From Notospermus geniculatus (taxonomy: Eukaryota > Nemertea > Pilidiophora > Heteronemertea > Lineidae): a stretch of DNA of 64,000 bases. The translations under genes and the position numbers were made by a program. This document shows positions 31,541 to 42,964 of the stretch, piece after piece. The DNA lies in assembly GCA_002633025.1 (NCBI GenBank), contig NMRB01000668.1, positions 98,414-162,413 on the forward strand, given 5' to 3'. Position 1 is the stretch's first letter. The number at the start of each line of letters is the position of its first letter. A model generated the notes under the pieces. The model worked only from the letters and a program-made list of their open reading frames with translations, did not search any database and was not told where the DNA came from.

Positions 31541-31921
31541 CTGGTTCAGATTCTGTTCAGAATCTTTCACCGGATTCGATTCAGATTCCGACCCAAAATC
31601 TGATTCGGATATGGCCCCTGAATCCGGTTGGAATCCGGATAGGAATCTTGTTCAGTTTCTGAATGGAATCTTGGTAAGAATCCAGGCCAGATTCCGAATG
31701 GAATCTGAACAAGAATCCAGGTGGGTTTCTGATTGGAATCTGGACCTGAATCCAGGTTAGTTTCTGATTAGATTCTGGACAGGAATCCAGGTGAGTTTCT
31801 GATTGGAATCTAGACAGGAATACAGGTGGGTTTCTGATTAGAATCTGGACAGGGTTAGTTTCTGATTGGAATCTGGACAAAAATAATCCATGTGGGTTTC
31901 TGATTAGAATCTGTGGAGGAA
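31540..31921. repeat. Minisatellite, ~45-bp unit
   Basis: Units built on GGTGGGTTTCTGATTGGAAT then CTGGACAGGAATCCA recur about seven times, most regular from 31690; earlier units are diverged (GATTCCG..). An N at 31922 marks an uncertain join at its end. Confidence 0.75.
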
Positions 31922-31957
31922 NCTCGTGTGATCATTAGGTAGCCTTCATACACGTGA

Positions 31958-32620
31958 TCTAATCTCGCTCCCTGATTGGCCCAGTCCATACGACAAGCAG
32001 CCAATGTCGGGTGAGAATAGAACACCCGACTTCTGCACACGATGTCGCACCGACAACAAAATCGTCTCGGAAGTCTAGTGTACACGTTGCGTTTTTGTCG
32101 TACGTCTCTGTCGGCCGACACCATCGTACGACAAAATCGACTCGTGTAAATACAGCTTCATCGCTAGAATTTGGTTTTCAGTTTTTTCGTCTTTTATATG
32201 TTGCTGGTGATCACATGATACAATGTAATCGACGTTTTGATTGGTCCAAAACCCGCCAAATGTAATAGGCAGGTGAGCCACCAAACGCACGAGGGAGACT
32301 AAAAATCAAAACCGGCGAATTTTTTTTAGTCGCCAAGGCCGACGAACTTGGCGACCTGTCGGGCGACAAAGAGACGATGACATTTTTGGCCGCAAACGGC
32401 CCCGACGTGTCGCCAGACTGGTCGTCGTCTTCAGTCGCTTCCGGACGTCGCATCGCGTTTGCGGACGGTTCACTGAAATGGTCGGGCGACTGGTCGGCCA
32501 GCGACCTCGGACCCGACGGTCGCCGGCGACGTCGCCGTCGGCAGTCTCGTCGGCAGTCGCCCAGATTTAGTCGCTCGTGTGCGGCGCCCTTTTGGTTACA
32601 AAGAACGAGATGTTTTTGTT
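31958..32620. repeat. GTCGCC/CGACAA-rich palindromic MITE-like region
   Basis: At 32285-32590 ACGCACGAGGGAGACTAAAA is partly complementary to the right-hand TTTAGTCGCTCGTGTGCG, and the interior is dense in GTCGCC, GGCGAC and CGTCGG words. A second block with GTCGTACG and CGTACGACAAAATCGA lies at 31990-32150. Exact element ends are unclear. Confidence 0.5.
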
Positions 32621-32654
32621 GGTGGAGGCACTTTCCCTCAGATGGGGAGTACAC

Positions 32655-33696
32655 TTAAATATAATCTTTTTTTGCCGCGCATCATTCGACTTATCTCGTC
32701 ACTGAGGTAAAAGTCCTGAATGGATTTTATCACGTCTTCACTCAACTTTTTACCAGCCTTGGCATTTGGTGATGCCAATATTCCCTTTTCTTCTTGAACT
32801 TTTTTGGCAGTTTGTGCCATCCAATTCGTTAGTTGAAATTCGTGTTCGATTTGTCTAACACTCCAACTTCTAGGCAGTAGAGTCAAAATGTGGATTTTTT
32901 CACTTCGTGTTGCGATGCGGAATTTCTCTTCCATTTGACTCAACATTTCTTCAAAATTGTCCTTCGGCTCTGGCATCTGTAGGGTTTGTCGTACTCCTGT
33001 CTGTTGTTGCTCAAGCTTCCGCCTACCGTAACCCTGCAGTTTCCGTCTCTTGGGACCCAGGGGCGTCTCACCAATCACCTCAAATGCCTGGTTTAAGGCT
33101 GGAACAGCCACCTGTTCTATCATAGATGAACTGGCAATTTCGACAGGCTGAACGTCTTCTGCGGGCTCAAAAGGAAGGTCTGCTGAAACGGAAAATATGC
33201 ATCCCAGCTCAGTCTCAATAAACATGTAAGAACCACGATTCACACCACAGTTTTCAAAAGAAAATTTTGCAATGTACATGTATATTACAACCTACACAAC
33301 TTCACTGCTGTTAGTTTCACTAACAGCTGATGGACCTTGGTGTTTCGAAACCTATGTGCGACACGTCAAACAGAGAGTTTTCCCTGGTATCAGCTGGAGT
33401 CCATGATGAAGCCTTGCCTGGTCTATGCTGATCAAACGCAAGCCTTTTTTCATTTTGTTCTGATAAATCCCAAAAGGGTCAGCACAAAGTCGTGGGTGAG
33501 CTTGGTACAGTTCGAAGTACTTAACCCAGTGGCTTTGGCACACATATGACACTTGAGCATTGCATCCAGTTCGTAGAGCCAAAATTTCCTTCTGCTCATC
33601 ATCCAAATCACGACAATTGATCGAATCAGCAGTTCCACAAACATTACCCTTTAAGATCGCCCCGCGATCGCAGTCAGCTGAACTAGAAGAGGACAT
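32655..33696 (-). pseudogene. Broken copy of an uncharacterised, widely multicopy invertebrate gene family
   Basis: Exon 1 runs from the ATG at 33696 (MSSSSSADCDRG; the open frame extends to 33768) to an in-frame TAG at 33353, after which protein-like sequence continues (VSKHQGPSAVSETNSSEVV). Exon 2 begins after an acceptor at 33183-33184 and runs to about 32655. It contains EKFRIATRSEKIHILTLLPR, SVRQIEHEF, KGILASPNAKAGK and SDEISRMMRGKK. This last block matches, from memory, a family with dozens of near-identical copies in cnidarian, hydra and echinoderm genomes whose role is unknown and which behaves like a mobile element. Past GKK the frame is disturbed and the MITE-like region begins. It is 5' only and has lost its C-terminal part. 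Confidence 0.55.
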
Positions 33697-34156
33697 TCTT
33701 ATTCCCTTTTTTTCAAATTTTATATGACAGCAAGACAGCGAGAGCAAGATTACCACAGAATAGGACATGTAGCAAGCATCACCTTGCCCATCAGTTCAAA
33801 GAATGTAGGATTCCATGAATCCAAAAGGAATCTCTTGCAATTCGGTGAATCTCAATCCCATGATCAGAATTAAAGCTCAATTCCCTCCTTTGTTTGTAAA
33901 GCCTCGTCTACACTGGCAAACAAATGTTTGCAAACATAAGCAAACTCGGTGTTTGGCTTTGTTTGGAAGAAAAAGTTTCCAAGTGTTTGCTAGTGTAGAC
34001 CAGTCACCAAACAAGCGCAAACACGACCAAAACATCAGCAAACATGTTTGGAGATGTTAGTGCATGCACCTTCTTGAAAACATTTGTTTGCTGTTGTTTG
34101 GCAAATCATCCAATCAAAGATTAGTTCAGGATCATGTGATCCACCAGCTGGACAAA

Positions 34157-36563
34157 ATGGCAGCCTCCAAGAAGAAAGACAAGGATTGGTGTTTGGAGGA
34201 AATACAAACTTTAATTGAGCTTTATGAGAAACACCCGTGCTTATACAACACTACCTTGAAAGAATATAAAGACAGGGACAAAAAAAGAGCAGCACTGCAA
34301 CAGATTGCGGCTGTTTTTGACACAACAGGTATGCATACACTTGAGGCAAGCATGTTGTGCTGAATCAACCATCATCATCATTCATGCATTGGCCTAGCTC
34401 CTGCACTCACTGTCCTGGTGCCTGTACCTCAGATTGAGTGACCATGCATGCAGCAGATACCTGTACGCAAAAGTACACACATTAAAAATACAGACTGTGG
34501 GGGATATTTCTCCTGTGCCTAAAACAAAAGTACAGTACGGTACGGTATAAACCAACTAGGCCCCAGGCAAAAAATTGTTCATGTAGTCTGTAGTTTCTCA
34601 GAGCAGTCAGCCATCAAAAGACCTGTCATTCAGTAGGCCATTGAGAAATTTTCTGACAAAAATCTTTGATGAACATCGTTTTGAAAACTAAGACCTGCGC
34701 ACACAGGTTTGTGCAAAATCTGTCAGTGAAAATTACACTTCTCTTTTCTGGTTTTGGCAGCTGATGAAGTTTCCAAGAAGATTTCACGGCTTCGTATACA
34801 GTACAATCGAGAACGAGCCAAGCTAACTCCTGCAACGAAAAGTGGAATGTCTGCTGATGATGTGCAGAAAGGAAAAATTACATGGATTCACTTTGAATCA
34901 CTAAATTTCCTTCAAGACTTCTGCACAGCAAAGGCGACTCGGTCCAACTTACCAAGTGCAACTCAGTCTCATGTAAGTACACTTCTCTCAAAAATACTTG
35001 CCTGACCTTTATGATTCAACCATTTTCCACTGCCATGGAACTGCACCTTCTGCTGAATTGAAGTATCTGCAGAGTAAATCTCTGATATCCTTGGCCGTCG
35101 TTTTTGGTCTGCCCTGGGGCTGCTGGTCAAAGGGTGTCAGTCCTTTGGGATCTACGTCTTGCCTCCAGGATCCTTCCAAAATGGTGCCAACATCCGTGTC
35201 CTCATAGTCAAAACTTCCAGGAGGTGTATACACTGCTCTAGCCCCAGCTTTGGAACGTAGGAAATTATGCAATGTGACAGATGCCAGGACAAGGCTTTCC
35301 ACTTTACTTGGTTCAAGAGCGATTGGCTTCATGAAGACTCTAAAGCGGCTTGTCAATATGCCGAAGGCATTTTCCACGATTCTTCTTGCTCTACTAAGCC
35401 GGTAGTTAAAGATCCGTTGATCTTTGGTCAACCCTCGTTGACCATAAGGTTAAGAATGTAGGTTTTCAGTGGAAAAGCGTCATCTGCCACGAAAACATAG
35501 GGGACTGATACATCTGTACCAGGCAGCTGACACTCAGGGTTGACTTGTAGCTGTTTTGATTCTAGTGCATCTGAAAGGGTTGAATTCTTGAAAACGCCTC
35601 CATCGGACACTCGGCCGTTGCATCCTACATCAATGTATGAGAATTTATAATCCGCATCGACCAATGCCAACAGAACAATACTAAACGTCCCTTTATAATT
35701 GAAATAGTAAGATCCGGTATTTCCTGGAGCCTGGACCACCACGTGCTTACCGTCAATAGCACCGATACAATTCACAAAATTCCACCTTTCATGAAAATCC
35801 TGGGCAATGGCTTTCCATTCGTCATCGGTGTTAGGCATCTATAAATAGAAAAATAATTAAGAAATTTTTATTCTGTTTGCCTCTTTTTCAGGCTTATCAA
35901 GTGGATGTTGATGAAGCAACCCAAAACCAATCTGATCATGAGCTGGAAGATGATTCCACAACTCGTAAACCTACTGAAAATGAAGAGGATGATAATCACT
36001 ACTTGGCTCCGAAAGCACTGCCCATGCCAAAATCTACAAAACAACCAACGGGAAGAAAAAGAAGCAGATGTGCAACACAGGATGAAAGTGATGGTAGCAT
36101 TCTACTGAAGAAAGCTTCAACTGTGCTGGATAAGGTCATAGCAAGCCCAGTGAAGAATGAATCATCTGCTGATGATATTTTTGGTCAGTATGTTGCCAGT
36201 GAGCTGAAAGGAATCAAGGATCAATACCTGAAGAGAATGATAAAACACAGGATTCAAACTGTCCTATTTGAAACGCAGGTACCATCCATTTCATGTGTTC
36301 CTCACCAGGCACCAGTGCCGAACCAAACACCCAGGAATGTCTTCAAGCCATTTGATAACATAATGTCCCCTCTTCCTTTCAATAATTGTAAGGGGCAATA
36401 CCAGCCGTTACCACCAGTACTGGTACCAGAGGAAAGCTTCACGCCAGTTAGGCCTACTTCAGCACCTGCTTTACCACTGCACACCTCTCCATCCTCATCA
36501 TGCTCATCCCCGGATTTCTCAGTTGTATCCAATTCATCAGAGAAAAGTTTCACTATGCTTTAA
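34157..36563 (+). CDS. Harbinger MADF/Myb-like DNA-binding accessory protein, three exons
   Basis: Exons 34157-34328, 34761-34972 and 35892-36563 join in frame to 351 codons plus stop; donors GTATGC and GTAAGT and acceptors TTGGCAG and TTTTCAG are visible. Exon 1-2 encode a MADF domain (WCLEEIQTLIELYEKHPCLY, then DEVSKKISRLRIQYNRERAK and a tryptophan in TWIHFESLNFL). Exon 3 is acidic and lysine-rich, then carries a helical block DIFGQYVASELKGIKDQYLK followed by RIQTVLFETQ, resembling BESS-type interaction motifs. In active Harbinger elements this protein carries the transposase to the nucleus and to the TIRs. The gene looks intact. Its second intron contains the last exon of the antisense transposase gene. 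Confidence 0.88.
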
Positions 36564-37511
36564 AACTGTCTTACTCAGGGTAATAATGAAGCAGATTTTA
36601 AGAGAGGAGAATGTCTTGAAAGTGGAAAGAAATAAGCCACTCAGATAAATGTGTTGGTATTACTAGTGCTCTGACTTTCATCAATCTTTTGTTAACGCCT
36701 TATTACCTTTAGATATTCATCTTTCAGTGCTTGGTATATAGCCTCACAAACCTCTGGCACTATCTTCGATATTGTTTGCTTTGGTACCCAATAGAGGTAC
36801 TGCAAGCTCGTGTATGAGTCACCTGAAATGAACAAGAAAAAATGTTCATCATTAATTTTACCAAAATGGGCACTAGTTTTACGAGTTGTGACATTTTAGT
36901 TATTTTTATGCCCTCTTGGAAAGAGAAACCAGATTTGTTGTTTTTGTTTTTGTTACTGCCATTTCAAATATTGTATTCAGATAGAATTCAATTTCATTTC
37001 ATTTCATTCAGTTCATTTTAACTTGTAATCTTTATTTTTACCATGTAATTTTACAGAATCAATGAAGGGACATGTATTGCCCAGAATTCAGCACCTTTTT
37101 CTGTTCTTGAGGATGTAAAATATATGAAAGTTAAATTGGATTGAGTCACAAATAGATAAAGCAAATTTCCTTACCTGTTGCCAGGTATCTAAGCGTTAAA
37201 GAGAGTCTCTCGGCAGCTGAAATAGATGCTCGAAGCACCGTATCTTCCTTCTGTATCAGCGGTTCCACCTTCTGAAGGAGTTCATTGAAAGCCACCTCAT
37301 CCATCCTGAGGAAATTCTTGTAGCTTTTTTGGTCAGAGGCCCTCAGCTCTCGAAGGAGGCAGTGATATGCCCCATACTGATTTCTCTGAAGAATCCAGTC
37401 TCTAGTCCAAATGCGTTGCTTTCGCCGATTGCGGCGTCTGCGTCGGCGTTCAACAACAACTGCAATAATTGCTACTGAAGCAGCAATTACACGCTTTCTT
37501 CGATCATCCAT
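35009..37511 (-). pseudogene. PIF/Harbinger transposase, three exons, one frameshift
   Basis: Exon 1 37511-37175 (ATG at 37511), exon 2 36822-36707, exon 3 35838-35009; all splice sites are GT-AG and phases fit. Exon 1 is very basic (ERRRRRRNRRKQR) and holds the helical FNELLQKVEPLIQ region. Exon 2 gives SYTSLQYLYWVPKQTISKIV, a helix-turn-helix. Exon 3 holds the DDE_Tnp_4 core: CIGAIDGKHVVV (first D), CNGRVSDGGVF (second D) and RIVENAFGIL (E). Summed exon length is one base short of a multiple of three: near 35430-35440 one base is missing between ILNLMVN and GLTKDQRIFNYR. Apart from that single lesion the gene is complete. A sequencing error is possible. Confidence 0.88.
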
Positions 37512-37730
37512 TGCTTTTTTTGGAGGGAAATCAAACAAGTTTTCCCTCCTTTTTCTACCAGCTGTTTGCAAACACAGCCAAACATTTCTTTGGCAATGTT
37601 TTGGAATGTTTTCTCATGTTTCATAGTGTAGACGCCTGCCCCAAACAAATCAAAACACTACCAAACTTGGAGTTTGGTCATGTTGGCAAACAATTGTTTT
37701 CGAATGTTTGCCAGTGTAGACGAGGCTTAA

Positions 37731-38085
37731 GGATCACCAGTGAAATAACGCGTTTGCTTCTCAAAGACAAAATAGCGTGAAATAACAAGCCATACTTCTA
37801 GAATATTATTAAAAAGTGAAGTCACACCTTGTTACGGAAACAATGAATACATGTAGGCCTACTTGTTTTATTTTTTTCCAACAGGGAGAAATCGCTTTTT
37901 CAAAGCGTGGTCACTTCTACGAACAAAACACTCGACATATATAAAGTGAAAGATGTCGGTCCAAGTAGGCCTCTCAGCAGATAACTCACCGAAAAATACG
38001 CGCACCCGCGAGCTGTCCGCTGAGCACACGGTCTCGACTGACTTTTTGTTCAGCAGATAGCTCCAGTGTGCGGCAGGCTTTAAAG
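37731..38085. other. No gene recognised
   Basis: Flank of the Harbinger element. No ORF or repeat end was supported. Confidence 0.4.
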
Positions 38086-38275
38086 GCATCAAGTGTACCG
38101 GGTAGTTGTCAAGATAATAAACAAATGTTAAATGTATCAAGTGTACCGGGTAGTTGTCAAGATAATAAACAACTGTTAAATGTATCAAGTGTAGTTGTTA
38201 AGACACTGAACGAGTGTTGAAGGTATCAAGTGTAGTTGTTAAGACACTGAACAACTGTTAAAGGTATCAAGTGAT
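38085..38275. repeat. Tandem repeat, ~48-55 bp unit, four copies
   Basis: Each unit has ATCAAGTGTA..GTAGTTGT.AAGA followed by AACAA.TGTTAAA. The first two units contain an extra CCGGG, the last two CACTGAAC. A diverged unit is near 38410. Confidence 0.8.
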
Positions 38276-39610
38276 TTCTGTAGGCTACATCTTACAAGAG
38301 ACACGAGTACGGTTCTTACAGGACACACGACTAATGCCCGTTGTACTCAGAGTCTCATAAAGGGTACTTTCGGTCATAGGCCACCGATAAGGAATTAAGA
38401 GAAGTGTATTTGTCAAGGTACTGAACAACTAAAATGTGTCAAGTAAGCCAGCAATGCATCCTATTCGCCTCATCGCCAGTAACAGAATCACTGGCTGAAC
38501 AACTTTGTTGGAAATGGTAGGATGTATAAAATTCATTGTAAATCTTTTTCGTGATAATAAATACAAATCAAATTATGTATCAGGTGCCACACCGCAGTCA
38601 ATATTTCATAGTAGCTTATACCTGCTCTAACCGGTTTGTAGTATATAGCATGTGGATATGTCACAAGTTTTCATTTTACTGAATTAAACCTGTTTCTAAA
38701 TAGGTCATACAACAAAGGAACACCCCACCCTAGCCCAAACCAGGCTGATATCTTATATACAGTATCTTTGATAAGTAAGCATGAATGGAACATTAACCAT
38801 ACACTACTGCCACGTTTTTGACCGTTGGACAAAAATGTCAAATTGACAAACTTCATCCACTGCCCCTTGTTTTAGGTCAAAGTCTGCAAGAACAGTCGTT
38901 GTAGCGATTTTGAATATTCCCCATCTGTGATTGTCTGACAAAATAAGCTGCGACAAGCCAACAAACCACATTCAGATTCGATCCGATCGACCCACATTCT
39001 GGAACGGATGTGTTCCAAGTTTTGGGGAGCGTTTACACACGCATGTTAATCTGGTCACATTCCAACTTAATTACCGTTGTGGAGCTCTCCACAGCGAGTG
39101 CGGTCATTGGAGGAAGAAAAACCACATCAATGTGCATCCACGCAGGTAGGATGAATCTGGATTCGGGTCTTGTTTGCGTTTAGAGAAAACGTCTGGTCGT
39201 ATGTGGTCCAGTGTGGTCTAATGCGGTCTAATGTGGATTCGGGACCAGCAAAATCGGTGGTCCATTTTACACATTGGACCACATTCGATCGCACTGAGTA
39301 GCGTTTACATGCAAGAATTTTGAACCACAGTCGGATTCAATCGGATCGCATGCGGATATTTGCCTGTCGTATAAACGGCACTTATATGCCAGCGTTTCTC
39401 AAGGAGTAAGGGTAAACGCTAACGTACGGAAACAATGGCAGATGTTACAACGGCACTGCATACTAGCGCACTTGAGGGCTGCAATCATCAAACGACCTCT
39501 AGGATACTTTATCTTAGAACCAGAAGATTATTGAATGGAGAAAACGGTATTTAAGTGAATGTATGTATTTGTTTATAAATCAGAGTATGCTAGATGAAAC
39601 GAGAAATGTT
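38276..39610. other. No gene; possible MITE remnant at 38950-39390
   Basis: At 38950-39390, GCGTTTACACACGCATG and AGCGTTTACATGCAAG, together with GATTCGATCCGATCGA and GATTCAATCGGATCGC, recur around a GTGGTCTAATGTGG repeat. This is the kind of subterminal pattern seen in Harbinger MITEs, but no clean TIR or target duplication was found. Confidence 0.35.
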
Positions 39611-39612
39611 AT

Positions 39613-40131
39613 TCAAAGAACTTGTTTGAAAATATAAACAGTTTTGTAAATACGGCGCATCTTAGTGCTATCGAGAAACCCAGGTGTCACCGTCAGAGAC
39701 TTTTTCCCATCAATTGCTACGTTATGATCTGACATTTCTTGCAGTATTGAAACAGGGCCTCTTATCTTGAAAAGTGTCAATTTTAATGGAATATCATTCG
39801 AAACTATCGCTCCTCCTCTAAAGCATCCTAGATCAACAGTGGTAAGTAGATTTTTTAATCGTAAGTTCCTAAACGTATACAAAGCTATCCCTGAAGTCGT
39901 GTTTCTAGCCAGTAGTATAGCCGCACCGGGAAGTGGTATCATAGTATTGTTTTTCGTCAACCACAAACCGGTTTTTGATCGACGAAACAGAACCACTTTG
40001 AACCATTGCATTCTGAGGAATATCTCAAATATAATGGTGACATCCAATCTGTGAAACTGTATGTTCGCATAGTACTTGGCTCCCCAAACTCTAATCCTGT
40101 TAGAAACATTCAATGATAGACGGTAAACCAA
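39613..40131 (-). other. Unassigned 172-codon ORF abutting the ISL2EU-1 insertion
   Basis: Open from a TTG at 40131 to a stop at 39613; it runs right up to the left edge of the ISL2EU-1 element. Its composition is protein-like with alternating hydrophobic stretches (NTMIPLPGAAILLARNTTSG; LGCFRGGAIVSNDIPLKLTLF) recalling beta-helix repeats, but no family is recognised. An ORF of this length is expected about once or twice by chance in such a window. It may be a host exon cut by the transposon. Confidence 0.25.
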
Positions 40132-40292
40132 TAGACTCTATCACTCCAAAAGAGGGCGCGTGTTTAGTTTACCCGATAGGCCGGCAGCGGCGCCAGCTGA
40201 CGGGTGTGTTTTACTTCCGGTTTCGTTTGGATATGCCGGGTCTTGTGTGTCTTGTCGGTACATATTTCATTATCATCTGTTTATCCACAAAA

Positions 40293-42757
40293 ATGGGACA
40301 GTATGATTATTGTTGTGTTGTGATATGCAACAGTAAACGGTCAACCAACCGGGGGTTATCATTCTTTGAAATCCCAAGTTGGCCTAGTGAAAGAAGACAG
40401 GCTTGGATCAGAGCGATCAATCGGGAAGGTGAGTGCACACACAGTTCACAGTCAGGAACTTTTGCCGCATCGGGAGGTGACCTCCCAATCGTAAAATTTC
40501 CCAGTCGGGAGGTAATAACCGAATTGAGTTTTCGTACACCTCCCAATTGGGATTTCAGTCTTCTCTTCCCTTTCCAATTTTCATGAAATATTGTGGAAAA
40601 TCAATGCCAAATCGGCCAGAAAATTTACTTTAATCAGAAATTTTTTTCACACAAACCTTGATCTTTCTTTCACGTTTTCCACTGGTTACGAACATGCGCA
40701 AATGCGCGATGTGTTGCGCAAATCGGTTTTTAGATTTTGAACTGCCTGATCGAGACATTCCTCCTGTTCAAGCACCAACATAACATCCCATTTCGGACGC
40801 AACCTCCCAGTCGGGAGACGCAACATCCCAATCGGGAGGTGATCTCCCGATGCGGCAAAAGTTCCTGACTGGTTCAGTACAGCAGTTTGTGTGCATCCAT
40901 GCACATGATGCATTTGTCAACTGTACTGTTGATGTACATGTTTGTAGCCGGCCTAGCCTATGCATGCACAACACAATATGCCACCTACACTATTAGGCCC
41001 TACACAGACGTGCCATGCCCAAGGGTAAAAACAAATGGGAAAATGCATCATAAAAAGGGCCTAAAAAGTGTTTCCAGAAATTGCATAAATATGGTCAGAA
41101 ACGCATGTGATTTGGCAGACATGTTATTCATGTTATGAGGGCCAATTCATGAAATGTGTGAAAAACATTGCATGAGGAATAGGCCTAGCTACGGTAGATA
41201 TAGCCTAGATACTAAGATAAAGTCAAAAACTCAATCCCACAATGACGAGAATCAGAATGTAGGCCTATACTTTACTTTATTTATTCCCATGTGCAGTTGT
41301 GATTGAAAAGTATAACTACCGGTACCACTTTTATATTTACAGACCCGATGAAGAAAGGGAAGCTATGGATTCCCGGATCATACGCGTACGTGTGTGGACG
41401 CCACTTTGTAAGTGGAAAACCCAGCAAGGACAAGGATAACATTGATTATGTACCAACGTTACACATGCACAATCGTGAAGTCCGTGTACCAAAACCCCGA
41501 GAGTCCGCCATACGTATTATGGAGAAACGAGAACAGTTACAAGAAACAGACCCAGTCCTTCAACAAGCAGACCCAGAACCATCTGAGCTGAGTGTGAGGT
41601 CTGAAGTTTCATGCACATTTATTCTAAAGGGATCGCTACATCATCATGATGTCATTTCGCAAAAGACGGTGTCATGTCAAACAGAGAGCTTGGTAGAAAT
41701 TGTAAATAAGACTATTGTTAATGACCACGACTACGTATCCAAGGTGAGCGCGGAATATTTGACTGAAATACAGACAGAAATCGTTGATTTAAACAGTCGC
41801 ATCAGTGTGTTGCTGAAAAAGCTGGAAATAGCTAATTCCCGGTTATCTGAACTGTCTCTAAGTGCGGAATCTCTAGCAAATTGTCCAGACAGTGACATAA
41901 GGCTGTATACTGGTTTCCCCAGTTATGCAGCACTCCGTGCATTTTATTCTGGGATAGAGAAAGATGTACACGAAACAATAAAGATTGGTTCTGGACGAGA
42001 AAATGTGAAAGTTCCTAGAATGGATCAGTTCATTTTAGTGCTAGTGCGGCTTAAGTTGGGACTGTTGGAAAAGGATATTGGAGCTAGATTCGGTATTTCC
42101 CAGTCATATGTGTCACATATATTCAATGTATGGCTGCCATTTCTGAGTTACAAACTGCAGGAACTACATTATTTTCCCACACTGGAGGAAGTGAAGCCAA
42201 ATATGCCTCATTCATTTGCGGATTACCCAAATACCAGGTTCATCATTGACTGTACTGAACTTTTCATCCAGAAACCAAGCTTGGCAATCTCACAGACCCA
42301 GACCTGGTCCAGTTATAAACATAACAACACAGCTAAGGGACTAGTTTGTATCACTCCTGATGCATATGTAGCATTTGTTAGCAAACTTTTTGCAGGATCT
42401 GCTTCTGACCGCGAGATAGTCGAAAGGTCAGGGTTCTTGGACTTGATCAACAGTGGTGATGGAATCATGGCAGACCGTGGATTCACTATTGACGATCTTC
42501 TCATTCCTTGTGGTGCAACATTAAACATTCCTGCATTTAAGGGACGTGACCGCTCGCAGTTAACATATGAGGAGGTATTTGATAGCAGACGCATCGCATC
42601 AGCTCGAATCCATGTTGAGCGTGTGATAGGTAGAATTAAAACATTCAGTATCTTAAATGGAATCATCCCACTTGCATCTATGCCGCTCTTGAATGACATA
42701 TTTGTTGTCTGCTCTTACTTGGTGAATTATCAAACTCCAGTGATTAATGTGCAGTGA
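40293..42757 (+). CDS. ISL2EU-1 THAP-domain DDE transposase, two exons
   Basis: Exons 40293-40428 (donor AAG|GTGAGT at 40429) and 41343-42757 (acceptor TTTACAG) join in phase to 516 residues. Residues ~1-85 form a THAP zinc finger: CCVVICNS (two Cys), WIRAINRE, VCGRHF (C and H) and YVPTLHM. A spacer with a coiled-coil-like run (IQTEIVDLNSRISVLLKKLE) follows. The C-terminal half is a DDE_Tnp_4-type core: HTH-like block GISQSYVSHIFNVWLPFL, FIIDCTELFI (first D), GIMADRGFTI (second D) and ARIHVERVIGRIK (E). It should bind the TIRs through THAP and cut and join at AT targets. The ATG at 40293 is chosen because THAP finger spacing requires CC about six residues after the start. The intron holds a MITE (40449-40871). 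Confidence 0.9.
40449..40871. mobile_element. MITE in the THAP intron, TSD GTTCA
   Basis: CAGTCAGGAACTTTTGCCGC pairs with GCGGCAAAAGTTCCTGACTG; the pairing continues about 40 bases. GTTCA flanks both ends (40444-40448, 40872-40876). Internal CCTCCCA.TCGGGAGG words repeat. It does not disturb the coding exons. Confidence 0.85.
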
Positions 42758-42855
42758 AGATCGTGGATACTATCTAGTGTCTGCGTTGCTTTTGGTCTGA
42801 ATGATGCGACTCACCAGCACAAAACTAGCGTGAACCAGTGTAAAGTCGAGAAACG

Positions 42856-42964
42856 GTGACTGTCTTTTGAGGCAAGCTGTTTTCTTTGGGCCCCTCGTGA
42901 ACAATAGAAAATCTATTGTTCATGAGGGGCCCAAAGAAAACAGCTCGCCTCAAAAGACAGTCAC
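42856..42964. mobile_element. Hairpin element, 109 bp, 3' of the transposase
   Basis: GTGACTGTCTTTTGAGGC..AAGAAAACAGC-type arms pair over about 52 bases (GGGCCCCTCGTGAACAATAG with CTATTGTTCATGAGGGGCCC) around a 3-4 base loop AAAA. It is almost perfectly self-complementary. The apex contains both GAACAATAG and CTATTGTTC. Confidence 0.88.

Larger units (their letters stand above)
33900..37727. mobile_element. Complete PIF/Harbinger transposon, TSD TAA
   Basis: TIRs AGCCTCGTCTACACTGGCAA (33900) and its complement (ending 37727) are flanked by TAA (33897-33899 and 37728-37730). Subterminal GTTTGGCAAACA-type words recur inside both ends (33930-34080 and 37560-37700). It carries two spliced genes on opposite strands: a MADF-domain DNA-binding protein (plus) and a DDE transposase (minus), the usual Harbinger pair. 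Length 3828 bp. Confidence 0.93.

Noticed and set aside
37868-38188. 106-codon minus-strand ORF with a repeated peptide
   Set aside because: The peptide repeat is the translated tandem repeat at 38085-38275.
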